A DNA stretch of 64,000 nucleotides from CAZNXJ01 sp964577115 (GTDB taxonomy: Bacteria > Planctomycetota > Planctomycetia > Pirellulales > Pirellulaceae). Below the pieces are notes generated by a model. It was not told where the DNA came from. It saw only the letters and a list, made by a program, of their open reading frames with translations, and made no database searches. Positions 37,707-46,510 of the stretch are shown one piece after another; the stretch's first letter is position 1; each line of letters begins with the position of its first letter. Made by a program: the position numbers and the translations under genes. The DNA is taken from positions 195,345 through 259,344 of the forward strand of contig CAZNXJ010000004.1 of the NCBI GenBank assembly GCA_964577115.1. Direction: 5' to 3'.

Positions 37707-38885
37707 GTGACGGAGCATATTGCCATGAGCGTTGCGGCGCGAAGCGGCCCCTGCCCGAGCGACCTCGCGGGCCAGCATGTCGTGTTTACGGGCAAAATGG
37801 CATCTATGACGCGTCGGGAAGCGCGACAGCTTGTCGCGGCGCGGGGCGGCCAGTGCGGGCGCCAGGTCACGCGGCAGACGACGATGCTGGTGATTGGTCA
37901 GGAGCGCTGGCCTCTGGAAGCCGACGGGCGGATGACGAGGAATCTCCGCCGAGCTCAATATCTTCAGCAGCGTGGCACGCGTATCGAGGTGGTGGGCGAA
38001 GAGGCGTTTCTTGAACGCCTGGGGCTCAGTGAGCTACGCCAAGACGCCTGCCGCCGCTATTCGCTGGCCCAGCTCACACGACTCGTCGGCCTCTCGCGGG
38101 ACCGTCTGCGCGGCTGGATCCGCGCAGGCCTGATCGAGCCGGTGGAAACCGTGCATGGCGTGCCGCTGTTCGATTTCAGCCAGGTGGCGGCGGCCAAGTC
38201 GTTATGGCAGCTGAGCGCCAGCGGTGTTACGACCGACCGCTTGCGACGCAGTTTGGAACAGCTTCGCCGTTGGCTGCCGCATGCGCGGGAATCGCTGGCG
38301 CGCCTGCATTTGCTCGAAGGCGAATTGCTGCTGCGCTGCGATGACGGGCTCGCTCAGCTGAACGGCCAAATGCTGATCGAGTTCGACGCGCCCAGCAGTA
38401 CGGAGCCCGCAGCGCTGCACTTACCGGAAGACGCGGATGCGGCGTTCGACCGGGCCCGGCAGCTCGAAGAGCTCGGCGAATACGAAGATGCCGTACGCGC
38501 CTATTACGGTTGGCTCCAGCAGTTCGGCACGGACGCGCATGTGATCTTTAATCTTGCCAATTCATTGACGGCGCTGGGTCGCACCGAAGCGGCGCTCGAG
38601 CGGTATCGCCAGGCGGTGGAAGTCGATCCGGAGTACGTCGAAGCGTGGAACAACCTGGGGGCGGCGCTGGCATCGGCCGGCGAGCTGGAGGAAGCGCGCG
38701 AGGCGTTTGAAATCGCCATCCGGCTGGTCCCCAATTACGCCGATGCGCTCTACAACCTCGCCGATACGCTCGACGAAATGGACCGCCCGGCCGAAGCTCG
38801 CACGTACTGGGCCCGGTACCTCGACGCGGATCGTGAAAGCCCCTGGGCCGATCACGCGCGCAGCCGACTCGAATGTCGCTCGTGA
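37707..38885 (+). CDS. BRCT - MerR-like HTH - TPR fusion protein
   Basis: 392 residues from GTG 37707, chosen for the GGGGAA site 7 nt upstream; ATG 37725 is the alternative. Residues about 18-105 form a BRCT domain (LAGQHVVFTGKMASMTRREA, then VTRQTTMLVIGQ) like those of NAD-dependent ligase and RFC1. Residues about 113-180 look like a MerR-type helix-turn-helix (RYSLAQLTRLVGLSRDRLRGWIRAGLI, then GVPLFDFSQVAAAKSL). Residues about 270-385 hold three tetratricopeptide repeats (NLANSLTALGRTEAALERY, AWNNLGAALASAGELEEA). The combination suggests a DNA-binding or damage-linked scaffold, and position after ku hints at repair, but no function is proven. Confidence 0.8.
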   Translation: MTEHIAMSVAARSGPCPSDLAGQHVVFTGKMASMTRREARQLVAARGGQCGRQVTRQTTMLVIGQERWPLEADGRMTRNLRRAQYLQQRGTRIEVVGEEAFLERLGLSELRQDACRRYSLAQLTRLVGLSRDRLRGWIRAGLIEPVETVHGVPLFDFSQVAAAKSLWQLSASGVTTDRLRRSLEQLRRWLPHARESLARLHLLEGELLLRCDDGLAQLNGQMLIEFDAPSSTEPAALHLPEDADAAFDRARQLEELGEYEDAVRAYYGWLQQFGTDAHVIFNLANSLTALGRTEAALERYRQAVEVDPEYVEAWNNLGAALASAGELEEAREAFEIAIRLVPNYADALYNLADTLDEMDRPAEARTYWARYLDADRESPWADHARSRLECRS

Positions 38886-38940
38886 TGTCCTTGGGGCGCG
38901 GGGACTGTTGGCAGGCGGGCGCCGTCCGCCCGAGCCTGGG

Positions 38941-38956
38941 TGGCACATGATGTGCA
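38941..38956 (+). promoter_or_regulatory. Sigma-54 (-24/-12) promoter upstream of the HPF-like gene
   Basis: TGGCACATGATGTGCA matches the RpoN consensus TGGCAC-N5-TTGCA in 10 of 11 defined positions; GG (38942-43) and GC (38954-55) are separated by exactly 10 nt. Transcription would start near 38967, giving a leader of about 58 nt before ATG 39025. No enhancer-binding regulator is next to it. Confidence 0.6.
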
Positions 38957-39024
38957 TTCTTTCCGTGTGCTCTTGCATTACTGCTCGAAACGGCAGGTCG
39001 ATCAAAGCAAGCGAGGAGACACAC

Positions 39025-39747
39025 ATGCGATTTTCCGACCTCGGCCACAATCTTCACATCGAGTTGGACACGAAGCAGTGCGAGCTTTCGCCGGCAGAAA
39101 TCGCGAAGTTCGAGTCGGGACTCGCCCCATTACGGGAGCCTGTCCGGGATTTTCCAAAGAGCCATCTGTATATCACCGTCATCTTCCATCCGCGCAGCAA
39201 AGATTATCACGTCAAGACCAGCCTCGTTCTCACGGGGCGGACGCTCTTTACAGGCGACCGCGACGTGCTGGCATACCCGGCTTTTGAACGCTGCGTGAAG
39301 AAGCTGGTGAAGAAGGTCAATCATTACAAGGCGAGCCTCGGCGCCGACGCCGATACGGCCAAGCACGAGAAAGGCACCTACCAGACGGTCCTGCCAACGC
39401 AGGAGCCGTCGATCGAGGAGCTCCAGCAATCTGTGGACGCTGGGGACTATGCCGAGTTCCGGCGTATTACGTATGTGTATGAGGAACCCGTACGCAAGCG
39501 TATCGGTCGCTGGATCCAGCGTTATCCCGACTTCGAAGCGCAGCTCGGAGAGCGGCTCTCGATCGAGGACATCGTCGAAGAAGTGTTCTTGAATGCCTTC
39601 GATCAATTCCCCCAGCGTCCCCAAGCGCAGCGTCTCGGACAATGGCTCGAGGAGTTGATTGATCCCTCGATCAAGCAGATCTTCCGCCATCCCGACGAAG
39701 AGCTGGAGAACATCAACTTCGCTCGCTCGCTCCGCGAACAGCCGTAA
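39025..39747 (+). CDS. HPF/RaiA-like ribosome-associated protein with sigma-region-2-like C-terminal domain
   Basis: 240 residues; ATG 39025 follows GAGGAG at good spacing. Residues 1-105 have the hibernation-factor pattern: an RFSDLGHNLHIELD strand, FPKSHLYITVIFHPRSKDYHVKTSLVLTG halves, a TLFTGDRDVLAYPAFERCVKKL stretch, then VKKVNHYKA. Residues about 148-220 resemble sigma-70 region 2 of ECF-like proteins (VYEEPVRKRIGRWIQRYP, then LSIEDIVEEVFLNAFDQF). The long linker (105-145) is acidic. The first domain would bind the 30S decoding site in slow growth; what the second does is unknown, and it lacks a region 4, so it is not a complete sigma factor. The sigma-54 promoter upstream fits nutrient or stress control. 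Confidence 0.75.
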   Translation: MRFSDLGHNLHIELDTKQCELSPAEIAKFESGLAPLREPVRDFPKSHLYITVIFHPRSKDYHVKTSLVLTGRTLFTGDRDVLAYPAFERCVKKLVKKVNHYKASLGADADTAKHEKGTYQTVLPTQEPSIEELQQSVDAGDYAEFRRITYVYEEPVRKRIGRWIQRYPDFEAQLGERLSIEDIVEEVFLNAFDQFPQRPQAQRLGQWLEELIDPSIKQIFRHPDEELENINFARSLREQP

Positions 39748-39786
39748 CGCAAAAGCTGCTCGCGCGCAAACCGAGCGCAAACGGTG

Positions 39787-39824
39787 TGCACCTCCCGCGC
39801 GCGTCAGCGTGCGGGAGGGGTGCT
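39787..39824. terminator. Hairpin between convergent genes, possible terminator
   Basis: CCTCCCGC (39791-39798) pairs with GCGGGAGG (39811-39818) around a 12-nt loop, with extra GCAC/GTGC pairing outside across a bulge. It lies between two converging genes (ends 39747 and 39841), but has no T-run on either strand, so intrinsic termination is uncertain. Confidence 0.35.
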
Positions 39825-39840
39825 CTTCACCTTGATGCCT

Positions 39841-41586
39841 TTACACGCGTGGCGTGTCACGGTCGCGCGTCAGCAGCGACACGACGATTAGCACTGCAAA
39901 TCCGAGCGGAATGGTGACGATGCCGGGCTGGCTAAAGGGCACGATCGCATCTTCCGCTTTCAGGCCATACACGGACGCATACGTCTCGCCGCTCAGCAGG
40001 ATCCACGCCAGCGACGAAATCATGCCGACGAGGATGGCCGCGGTGATGCCTTGCCGGGTAGCACCTTTCCAGAACAGTGCCATCACGAGCGCGGGAAGAT
40101 TGGCGGACGCCGCAACGCTGAAGGCCCAGCCTACCAGGAAGCTGACGTTCATTCCCTGGAAGAGAATCCCCAGCGCGATCGCAATCCCGCCGACGACAAC
40201 AGCGGCGATCTTGCCGAGCCGCACTTTCTCGTGGTCCGTCAGGTCGAGGCCCATGAAGCTGTCGAGGACGTCGTGAACGACAGCGCCGCTGGCAGCGACG
40301 ATCAAACCGCTGACGGTTCCGAGCACCGTGGTAAAGGCAATGGCGGAGATGACGGCGAAGAGCAGTTCGCCGAAACTACGCGCGAGCAGCGGAGCGGCCA
40401 TGTTGCTGTCGGTGACGTCAATTGCGCCGCTGGTCATCGCTCCAAGGCCCATGTAGAGCGTCAGAACGTAGAAGAAACCGATACTGCCGATGCCCACGGC
40501 CGTGCTCTTCCGCGCCGCAGATTCATCGCGAACTGTGTAGTAGCGAATGAGAATGTGGGGCAGCGACGCCGTACCGCAAAAAAGCGCCAGCATCAGCGAG
40601 AGGAAATTGATTTTTGGCGCGAGTGCGTCTCCGCGGATCCCGCGAAACGCGGGCAATTTGCCAGGGCGCAACACCTCGGCACCGGAGGTCGGTTCGGGGA
40701 CATACGTCGTTCGCGTTGTTCCATCCGAGCTTTGCGATGTCTCGGCATTCCACAACACGACCGTGCTCTTGCTCAGCACGCGGAAGAATTCCAGCGGCCC
40801 GACGGGGCCGGTGCGCTCCTTCCCATCGGGAAGTTCGCTGATGTGCCCGACGGGTCGCAGCGACGCTTGCCCCGATCCATTACCACGCGGAAGACCGTTC
40901 ACGAGCACCCCTCCGTTGGAGTTGGTTTCAATGGACTGAGGTGCCATCGCCTCGGGGCTCGGATCGGCGACGAATCCTCGATTGAGGATCAGCACGGTCA
41001 GCACGGTGCTGAAAGCGACGAGCAGCCCGCCTTTCATGAACTGCACGTACGTCGTGCTCGCCATTCCCGCCGTCGCCACGATCAGCACGACCACAGCGCC
41101 GACGAGGACCACGCCGACCCAGTGCGGCATACCGAGCAGCGGCTGAATCAAGACTCCCGCGCCGACCATTTGCGGAATCAGGTAGAAGACGCTGACGGCA
41201 AGCGTACTGATGGCCGCGGCCATCTTAATGCTGGGCGATTGGAAGCGAGCGTCCAGGGCATCGGCAAACGTATACTTACCCAGCCGCCGCAGCGGCTCGG
41301 CAATAACGAACAGCGCGACCACCCAGCCGGCGAGATAACCGATCGAGTACAGAAAGCCATCGTAGCCATAAAAGGCGATCATGCCGCAAATGCCGAGAAA
41401 CGACGCAGCGGAAAGGTAATCGCCCGCGAAGGCAACGCCATTGACGAACCAATGAATCTGCCCGCCAGCGGCGAAATAGCCGTGCGCACTGCGGACTCGG
41501 TTGGCGAGATAAAAACTGAGGCCGAGCGTGATCGCGACGAAGACACCGAAGACCGCGACCGAGAGGAGCGTGGTCTCATGAATCAT
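39841..41586 (-). CDS. ActP-like cation:acetate symporter (sodium:solute symporter family)
   Basis: 581 residues with about 13 membrane helices. The N-terminal half has the SSS-family core (FAAGGQIHWFVNGVAFAGDYLSAASFLGI), and the C-terminal half has LLARSFGELLFAVISAIAFTTVLGTVSGL and VGWAFSVAASANLPAL, closest to the ActP acetate permease type. A hydrophilic insert of about 100 residues (about 215-325) lies between helices, as in the longer ActP-like proteins. It should take up acetate or another small monocarboxylate with Na+. The partner DUF485 gene overlaps its start by 4 nt, the usual yjcH-actP arrangement. No acs gene is in the window. Confidence 0.87.
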   Translation of the reverse strand: MIHETTLLSVAVFGVFVAITLGLSFYLANRVRSAHGYFAAGGQIHWFVNGVAFAGDYLSAASFLGICGMIAFYGYDGFLYSIGYLAGWVVALFVIAEPLRRLGKYTFADALDARFQSPSIKMAAAISTLAVSVFYLIPQMVGAGVLIQPLLGMPHWVGVVLVGAVVVLIVATAGMASTTYVQFMKGGLLVAFSTVLTVLILNRGFVADPSPEAMAPQSIETNSNGGVLVNGLPRGNGSGQASLRPVGHISELPDGKERTGPVGPLEFFRVLSKSTVVLWNAETSQSSDGTTRTTYVPEPTSGAEVLRPGKLPAFRGIRGDALAPKINFLSLMLALFCGTASLPHILIRYYTVRDESAARKSTAVGIGSIGFFYVLTLYMGLGAMTSGAIDVTDSNMAAPLLARSFGELLFAVISAIAFTTVLGTVSGLIVAASGAVVHDVLDSFMGLDLTDHEKVRLGKIAAVVVGGIAIALGILFQGMNVSFLVGWAFSVAASANLPALVMALFWKGATRQGITAAILVGMISSLAWILLSGETYASVYGLKAEDAIVPFSQPGIVTIPLGFAVLIVVSLLTRDRDTPRV

Positions 41587-41894
41587 CGGTTCACCTCGCT
41601 CTTCTCCACAGCAGGCCCGTCTACTTCTTCATCGGTGATTCGGCACAACCAGGAGTAGACGAGGGCGAGCACCAGCGCGGAGGCGATCAACCCAAAGCCG
41701 TACCAGATGGCGAGGTTCACACCAGCAAAAGGAACGCTGTCCATCCACTGTGGAACGAACGTATTGATCAATACGAACGCGGCGTACAGTGCGAGATAAA
41801 ACACGAATAGGATCATCCCGTAACGAGCGTTTCGCGCGGCGATGTGTGCCGGCTGAAACGTTCGCTGCTCGTCGCCGTGGTCCCAATGCCCCAT
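41583..41894 (-). CDS. DUF485 (YjcH-like) small membrane protein
   Basis: 103 residues with two membrane helices (about 26-46 and 63-86) and a hydrophilic first 20 residues containing FQPAHIAARNARYG. This matches DUF485, encoded just before ActP-type symporters; the stop codon overlaps the symporter start by 4 nt. GGAGG lies 12 nt before the ATG. The role is probably assembly or regulation of the symporter, which has not been established for the family to my knowledge. Confidence 0.82.
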   Translation of the reverse strand: MGHWDHGDEQRTFQPAHIAARNARYGMILFVFYLALYAAFVLINTFVPQWMDSVPFAGVNLAIWYGFGLIASALVLALVYSWLCRITDEEVDGPAVEKSEVNR

Positions 41895-42249
41895 GGCCGT
41901 ATTTGCCTCCGGTTCAGGTGATTGACTTCAGGTCGCTCGGCACAGGCCCAAGCAGCCCGATTATGGTTGCTCCCGCAACGCCTCACTAGCCCCAACCCCC
42001 GCCGTCACGGGACGAGAAGCATCCATCGGTGGCGATTGCGCGGGTGCGGCAATTTCTCGTACTTGCCCGGCGCCGCTGGCGGTCGCTCACCCCCTCCCGC
42101 TCGCCAGCCGCACCGCTTGCGGCCTCCCACGCGGTGCGATCAACCAATTAAAATCAACGATCGCCCGCGCGGGGTGCGCGCCCAGCAGTATGCCGCCGCG
42201 TCCCCTGAACCACCTCGCCTTCTCCCGTTTTGCACAACGAGATTCGCTC
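41895..42249. other. Divergent intergenic region before the haem dehydrogenase gene
   Basis: 355 bp separating the minus-strand symporter pair from the plus-strand dehydrogenase. It should contain both promoters. The segment near 42140-42165 is AT-richer (CAACCAATTAAAATCAACGA), but I cannot place boxes. No RNA gene or hairpin terminator is evident. An ATG at 42190 opens the same frame as the next gene but would bury its signal peptide. Confidence 0.4.
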
Positions 42250-45180
42250 ATGCATCGTGCTGCCGCTGTCCGGCCGTGGTTGCTCGTCCTCGTCACCTGC
42301 CTCTTTTCGCACCCTGCGAACGCCGATTCACCCACACCGCTCGCTCCGCGACCGCCGTGGACGAGTTCACGCATTGTTGGAACGCCTGAACCGCCGGCGC
42401 CCTACACGACCGAGCGGGCCTTCGCGGACATCCAGTTCGACCAGCCGATCGAAATGATCGCCGCGCCGGGTACGGACCGGCTGTTTGTCGCCGAGCTGCT
42501 CGGAAAGATTTACTCGTTCGAGCCGCAGAGCGCTCCGGCGAAAGATTTGATGCTCGATCTGAAGGCGGCCGTTCCGGATCTGGTGCACATTTACGGCATG
42601 GCGTTCCATCCGCACTTTGCCGAAAACCGCTACTGCTACATCTGCTACGTACTGGCCCCGGATCTGCCCGACGGGACACGCGTTTCACGGTTTACGGTGA
42701 GTACGTCGGATCCGCCGGTCATCGACCCGGCGTCGGAAGAGATCCTGATTACGTGGCCGTCGGGCGGGCATAACGGCGGCTGCTTGCGTTTTGGCCCCGA
42801 CGGCTACCTCTATATCTCGACCGGCGACGGGACGGGCCCCAACCCGCCCGACATCTTGAAGACGGGGCAGGATGTGAGCGACCTGCTGTCGTCCATCCTG
42901 CGCATCGACGTCGACCACCGCGAGAACGGCAAGCCGTACCGCGTCCCAGACAACAATCCGTTCGTCCAGCTGGAATACGCCCGGCCGGAAGTCTATGCCT
43001 ACGGCCTGCGTAATCCGTGGAAGATGTGTTTCCATCCCGAGACGGGCGACCTGTTGGTCGGCGACGTCGGCTGGGAACTGTGGGAGATGATCTATCGCGT
43101 GCAGCCCGGAGGCAATTACGGCTGGGCCGTCATGGAGGGCCGGCAGCCAACGAACCCCGAATGGCCCCGAGGCCCGACGCCGATTTTCCCGCCGCTCGTC
43201 GACCATCCACATAGCGAATCTGCATCGATTACCGGCGGCTACTATTCACGGGATCCCCGCCTGCCCGATCTGGCCGGCGCGTACGTCTACGGCGATTACG
43301 AAACCGGCAAGATCTGGGCGCTTCGCCACGAAGGTGACACATTGCTGTCACTCGACGAACTCTGCGACACGACCCACCAAATCATCTGCTTTGCGGAAAC
43401 GCACGCGGGCGAGCTGTACGTCGTGGATTATCGGGGCGGTATCTATCAGCTCGTGCCGAACCCCGAATCCGGCACGACCACGCACTTCCCCCAGAAGCTC
43501 AGCGAGACCGGGCTCTTTGCCGACACGGCGGCCCACGCGCCCGCTCCGGGCGTCGTCCGTTATACGATCAACGCGCCATCGTGGGCCGATCATGCGACGG
43601 CCGAGCGGTTTGTCGCTCTTCCCGAATCCACCACGATCGGTGTCGAGGCCGGTAAGTGGACTTGGCCGGCCGGCGCCGTGCTCGCCAAAACGCTCTCCTT
43701 GGAGCTCGAACGCGGCAACCCGCAATCGCGGCGCCGGATCGAAACTCAGATTCTGCATTTCGACGGGATCGACTGGCGGGGATATACGTACGTGTGGTCC
43801 GACGATCAGCGCGACGCCGAGCTGCTGGATGCCGCGGGTAGGGATCGCGTCCTGGAGATCCGGGATGCGAAATCGCCGGAGAACGTGTTTCCCCAGACCT
43901 GGCACTTTGCCAGCCGAGCAGAATGCGCGCGGTGCCACAATCCCTGGTCCGGTCCCCCCCTCGCTTTTATTGCGCCGCAGCTCGATCGTCCCTACCACGA
44001 TGGCTCGCGCGGAATCGATCAACTCGAGGTTCTGCGACAGCTGCACGTGCTCTCCGCCGAGGCGATCGCCACCCGTCCACCGCCGCTCGTGGATCCCGCG
44101 GATCAGACAGCGAACCTTGAACTGCGGGCGCGGTCTTATCTGCATACCAATTGCGCTCATTGCCATCGGATGCATGCAGGTAGCGCTGTGCTCTCACAAA
44201 TGCCCTACGACCTGAAGCTCGAAGAGACGCGGATGCTGGGCGAACGTCCCTCGCAGGGAACGTTCAACCTGCCTGCGGCCGAGGTGATTGCGCCGGGCGA
44301 TCCGTATCGTTCCGTCCTGCTTTACCGCATGGCCAAGCTCGGTAATGGCCATATGCCGCATCTTGGCTCGAATGTGCTCGACCTCGACGGGATCGCGCTC
44401 ATTTGCGAGTGGATCGAGCAACTTGGCGCATCTGCGTCCGCGAAGGATTCTGACGCGAATTCTACGGCCCAGCTGCGGGATGAGGAGCAACAGCTACTCG
44501 ACTCTCTTTGCCAGGCCACCTCGCCCGACGCAGCGAAACCACTCGTCGCTCAACTTCTCGGACGAACAAGCGGTGCCCTGCGTCTCCGACTGGCGATCGA
44601 TCAACAACGGATCGCGCCTGAAATTGCCGAAACGGCCGTGCAGGTGGGCAGTACGCACACCGAGGTAACCGTCCGGGACCTGTTTGAGCCACTCGTTCCG
44701 GAAGACCAGCGTGTAAAACGGCTGGGCAACGTTGTGAATACGGCCGAGCTGCTGGCGATGGAGGCGAGTGTCGAGCGGGGTCGCGAACTCTGGCGGTCGG
44801 AAGCCATGCAGTGTAAATCGTGCCATCGCATCGGAGGTGAGGGCGGTTTGGTGGGGCCGGACCTCAGTCAGATTGGCCGAAAGTACGATCGAGCTCAGCT
44901 CCTCCGCGAACTTCTGCAACCATCGGAGAAAATCGACCCGCAATACATCACCTGGCTCGTCGAAACCAGTGACGGGCAGGTGCTGACGGGAGTACTCAAG
45001 AGTCGAACCGAATCGGAAATTGTTCTGATGGATGCCCAGGGCAAGCAGCTAACGGTGTCTAGTGACAACATTGAACAGATGGTACCGCAGTCGCAGTCGT
45101 TAATGCCCGAGCAGTTGCTGCGAGACATGACGCCCCAGCAGGTCGCCGATCTGCTCGCGTACTTGTCCTCGTGTCAGTGA
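42250..45180 (+). CDS. Secreted sugar-dehydrogenase-like protein with three c-type haem sites
   Basis: 976 residues from ATG 42250, chosen because it places a signal peptide (RPWLLVLVTCLFSHPANA) at the N-terminus. The first half is a glucose/sorbosone-dehydrogenase-type beta-propeller (IEMIAAPGTDRLFVAELLG; WPSGGHNGGCLRFGPDGYLYISTGDG; YGLRNPWKMCFHPETGDLLVGDVG), a PQQ-enzyme fold. The second half has two haem sites, CARCH and CAHCH. The C-terminal 150 residues are the Pirellula/Verrucomicrobium-type haem-binding domain, with CKSCH, GGLVGPDLSQIGRKYDR and LLQPSEKIDPQYI. It is probably a periplasmic oxidoreductase passing electrons from an alcohol or sugar to an internal cytochrome c; the substrate is unknown. 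A clean terminator follows. Confidence 0.87.
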   Translation: MHRAAAVRPWLLVLVTCLFSHPANADSPTPLAPRPPWTSSRIVGTPEPPAPYTTERAFADIQFDQPIEMIAAPGTDRLFVAELLGKIYSFEPQSAPAKDLMLDLKAAVPDLVHIYGMAFHPHFAENRYCYICYVLAPDLPDGTRVSRFTVSTSDPPVIDPASEEILITWPSGGHNGGCLRFGPDGYLYISTGDGTGPNPPDILKTGQDVSDLLSSILRIDVDHRENGKPYRVPDNNPFVQLEYARPEVYAYGLRNPWKMCFHPETGDLLVGDVGWELWEMIYRVQPGGNYGWAVMEGRQPTNPEWPRGPTPIFPPLVDHPHSESASITGGYYSRDPRLPDLAGAYVYGDYETGKIWALRHEGDTLLSLDELCDTTHQIICFAETHAGELYVVDYRGGIYQLVPNPESGTTTHFPQKLSETGLFADTAAHAPAPGVVRYTINAPSWADHATAERFVALPESTTIGVEAGKWTWPAGAVLAKTLSLELERGNPQSRRRIETQILHFDGIDWRGYTYVWSDDQRDAELLDAAGRDRVLEIRDAKSPENVFPQTWHFASRAECARCHNPWSGPPLAFIAPQLDRPYHDGSRGIDQLEVLRQLHVLSAEAIATRPPPLVDPADQTANLELRARSYLHTNCAHCHRMHAGSAVLSQMPYDLKLEETRMLGERPSQGTFNLPAAEVIAPGDPYRSVLLYRMAKLGNGHMPHLGSNVLDLDGIALICEWIEQLGASASAKDSDANSTAQLRDEEQQLLDSLCQATSPDAAKPLVAQLLGRTSGALRLRLAIDQQRIAPEIAETAVQVGSTHTEVTVRDLFEPLVPEDQRVKRLGNVVNTAELLAMEASVERGRELWRSEAMQCKSCHRIGGEGGLVGPDLSQIGRKYDRAQLLRELLQPSEKIDPQYITWLVETSDGQVLTGVLKSRTESEIVLMDAQGKQLTVSSDNIEQMVPQSQSLMPEQLLRDMTPQQVADLLAYLSSCQ

Positions 45181-45203
45181 CCCCTAAGATTCCGTTTAAG
45201 ACT

Positions 45204-45228
45204 GAGCGCCGCATGCGGCGCTCTTTTT
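45204..45228 (+). terminator. Rho-independent terminator after the haem dehydrogenase
   Basis: A perfect 20-nt inverted repeat (arms GAGCGCCGCA and TGCGGCGCTC, 45204-45223) is followed directly by TTTTT. It begins 23 nt after the dehydrogenase stop and lies 10 nt before the next plus-strand start. Confidence 0.9.
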
Positions 45229-45238
45229 ATTCTCTTAA

Positions 45239-46510
45239 TTGATCGTTGAAAACTTGAATACCGACGCCAATGCCTCCTCGCGCATGGGTCTGCTTTGTGG
45301 CCTGGGCGCTTATGGATTGTGGGGAGTCATCCCGATCTACTTCCGGTTTCTGCGGCACCTGCCTCCCTTGGAGGTGCTGGCCCACCGGATTGTCTGGTCG
45401 TTCTTTCTCCTGGCCGCGATGATCGTCTGGCGGCACCGCATTGCCGATGTTCTGCGCGCGATGCGGACGCGCGACGTAATGCTGAAACTCTCGGCCAGCA
45501 CGATCCTCATCGCGCTAAACTGGTTCACCTATATCTACGCGGTGTCCGTCGAGCGGGTGGTGGAGGCGAGCCTCGGTTATTTCATTACGCCGCTGGTCAA
45601 CGTGCTGCTGGGCCTAGTGTTCCTGCGTGAACGGCTCCGCCCCTTCCAGTGGCTCAGCCTCGCACTGGCCGCTGCGGGCGTAATGAACCTGGCCCTGGCA
45701 GGCGGCGGTGTTCCTTGGATCGCGATTTCGCTGGCGTGCTCGTTCGCCTTCTACGGACTACTCCGAAAAACCGTGGCGGCCGACGCCACGCTCGGGCTGT
45801 TCGTGGAAACGTTGCTGCTCACGCCCGTCGCGGGTCTTGTCCTGGTACTGCTCGGTTGGGGTGGTCAGTCCCAAGTCGACGTGGGCAACGGGACGCTCGT
45901 TCTTCTTTTGGTACTCAGTGGTCTGGTAACGACCGTTCCACTGCTGCTGTTCGCCGGCGCCGCGCGCCGCCTGCGTCTCTCGACGCTCGGATTCCTCCAA
46001 TACCTCTCGCCGACGCTCCAGTTTTTGCTGGCGGTGTTTGCGTTCGGCGAATCCTTCTCGCAGACGTGGCTGATCAGCTTTGTCTGCACGTGGATCGCGA
46101 TTGCGATCTATTCGGCCGACTCGCTCTGGTCGCTCCGGAAGAACCGCGTCGTCACCAACACTGGCCGCGCCGAAGAGGCAGCGCGCCTCGACCAGCCAGA
46201 CGGCAGCTCCGCACGCTTTCCCTCGCTGGCGGGAATTCCCGGCGGCAACGGTTCCCTTGTCGACGGCAGTTCGGCGGGCGATTCGTCGCGCGTGGACGAT
46301 TCTTCTCGCGTCGNNNNNNNNNNNNNNNNNNNNNNNNNNNNNNNNNNNNNNNNNNNNNNNNNNNNNNNNNNNNNNNNNNNNNNNNNNNNNNNNNNNNNNN
46401 NNNNNNNNNNNNNGTCGACGGCAGTTCGGCGGGCGATTCGTCGCGCGTGGACGATTCTTCTCGCGTCGGTACTTCCTCCCACGTGGACGGCTCTTCACGC
46501 GTCGAGTTGA
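45239..46510 (+). CDS. rarD: RarD-like EamA/DMT-family permease (3' end distorted by assembly gap)
   Basis: Ten predicted helices in two EamA halves; the sequence is RarD-like throughout (GLGAYGLWGVIPIYFRFL, ALNWFTYIYAV, ASLGYFITPLVNVLLG, STLGFLQYLSPTLQFLLAVF). RarD proteins are inner-membrane drug/metabolite exporters. The start is either TTG 45239 or ATG 45284; neither has a clear ribosome site. The membrane core ends near 46147. After it comes a Ser/Asp-rich repetitive tail (VDGSSAGDSSRVDDSSRV) that runs into the N gap. As drawn, the frame stops at 46510; if the 55-bp duplication and Ns are collapsed, it continues as GTSSHVDGSSRVELNNGKGKG and stops at 46593. The tail overlaps the lipase-like gene on the opposite strand. 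Confidence 0.82.
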   Translation: MIVENLNTDANASSRMGLLCGLGAYGLWGVIPIYFRFLRHLPPLEVLAHRIVWSFFLLAAMIVWRHRIADVLRAMRTRDVMLKLSASTILIALNWFTYIYAVSVERVVEASLGYFITPLVNVLLGLVFLRERLRPFQWLSLALAAAGVMNLALAGGGVPWIAISLACSFAFYGLLRKTVAADATLGLFVETLLLTPVAGLVLVLLGWGGQSQVDVGNGTLVLLLVLSGLVTTVPLLLFAGAARRLRLSTLGFLQYLSPTLQFLLAVFAFGESFSQTWLISFVCTWIAIAIYSADSLWSLRKNRVVTNTGRAEEAARLDQPDGSSARFPSLAGIPGGNGSLVDGSSAGDSSRVDDSSRVXXXXXXXXXXXXXXXXXXXXXXXXXXXXXXXXXXSTAVRRAIRRAWTILLASVLPPTWTALHASS

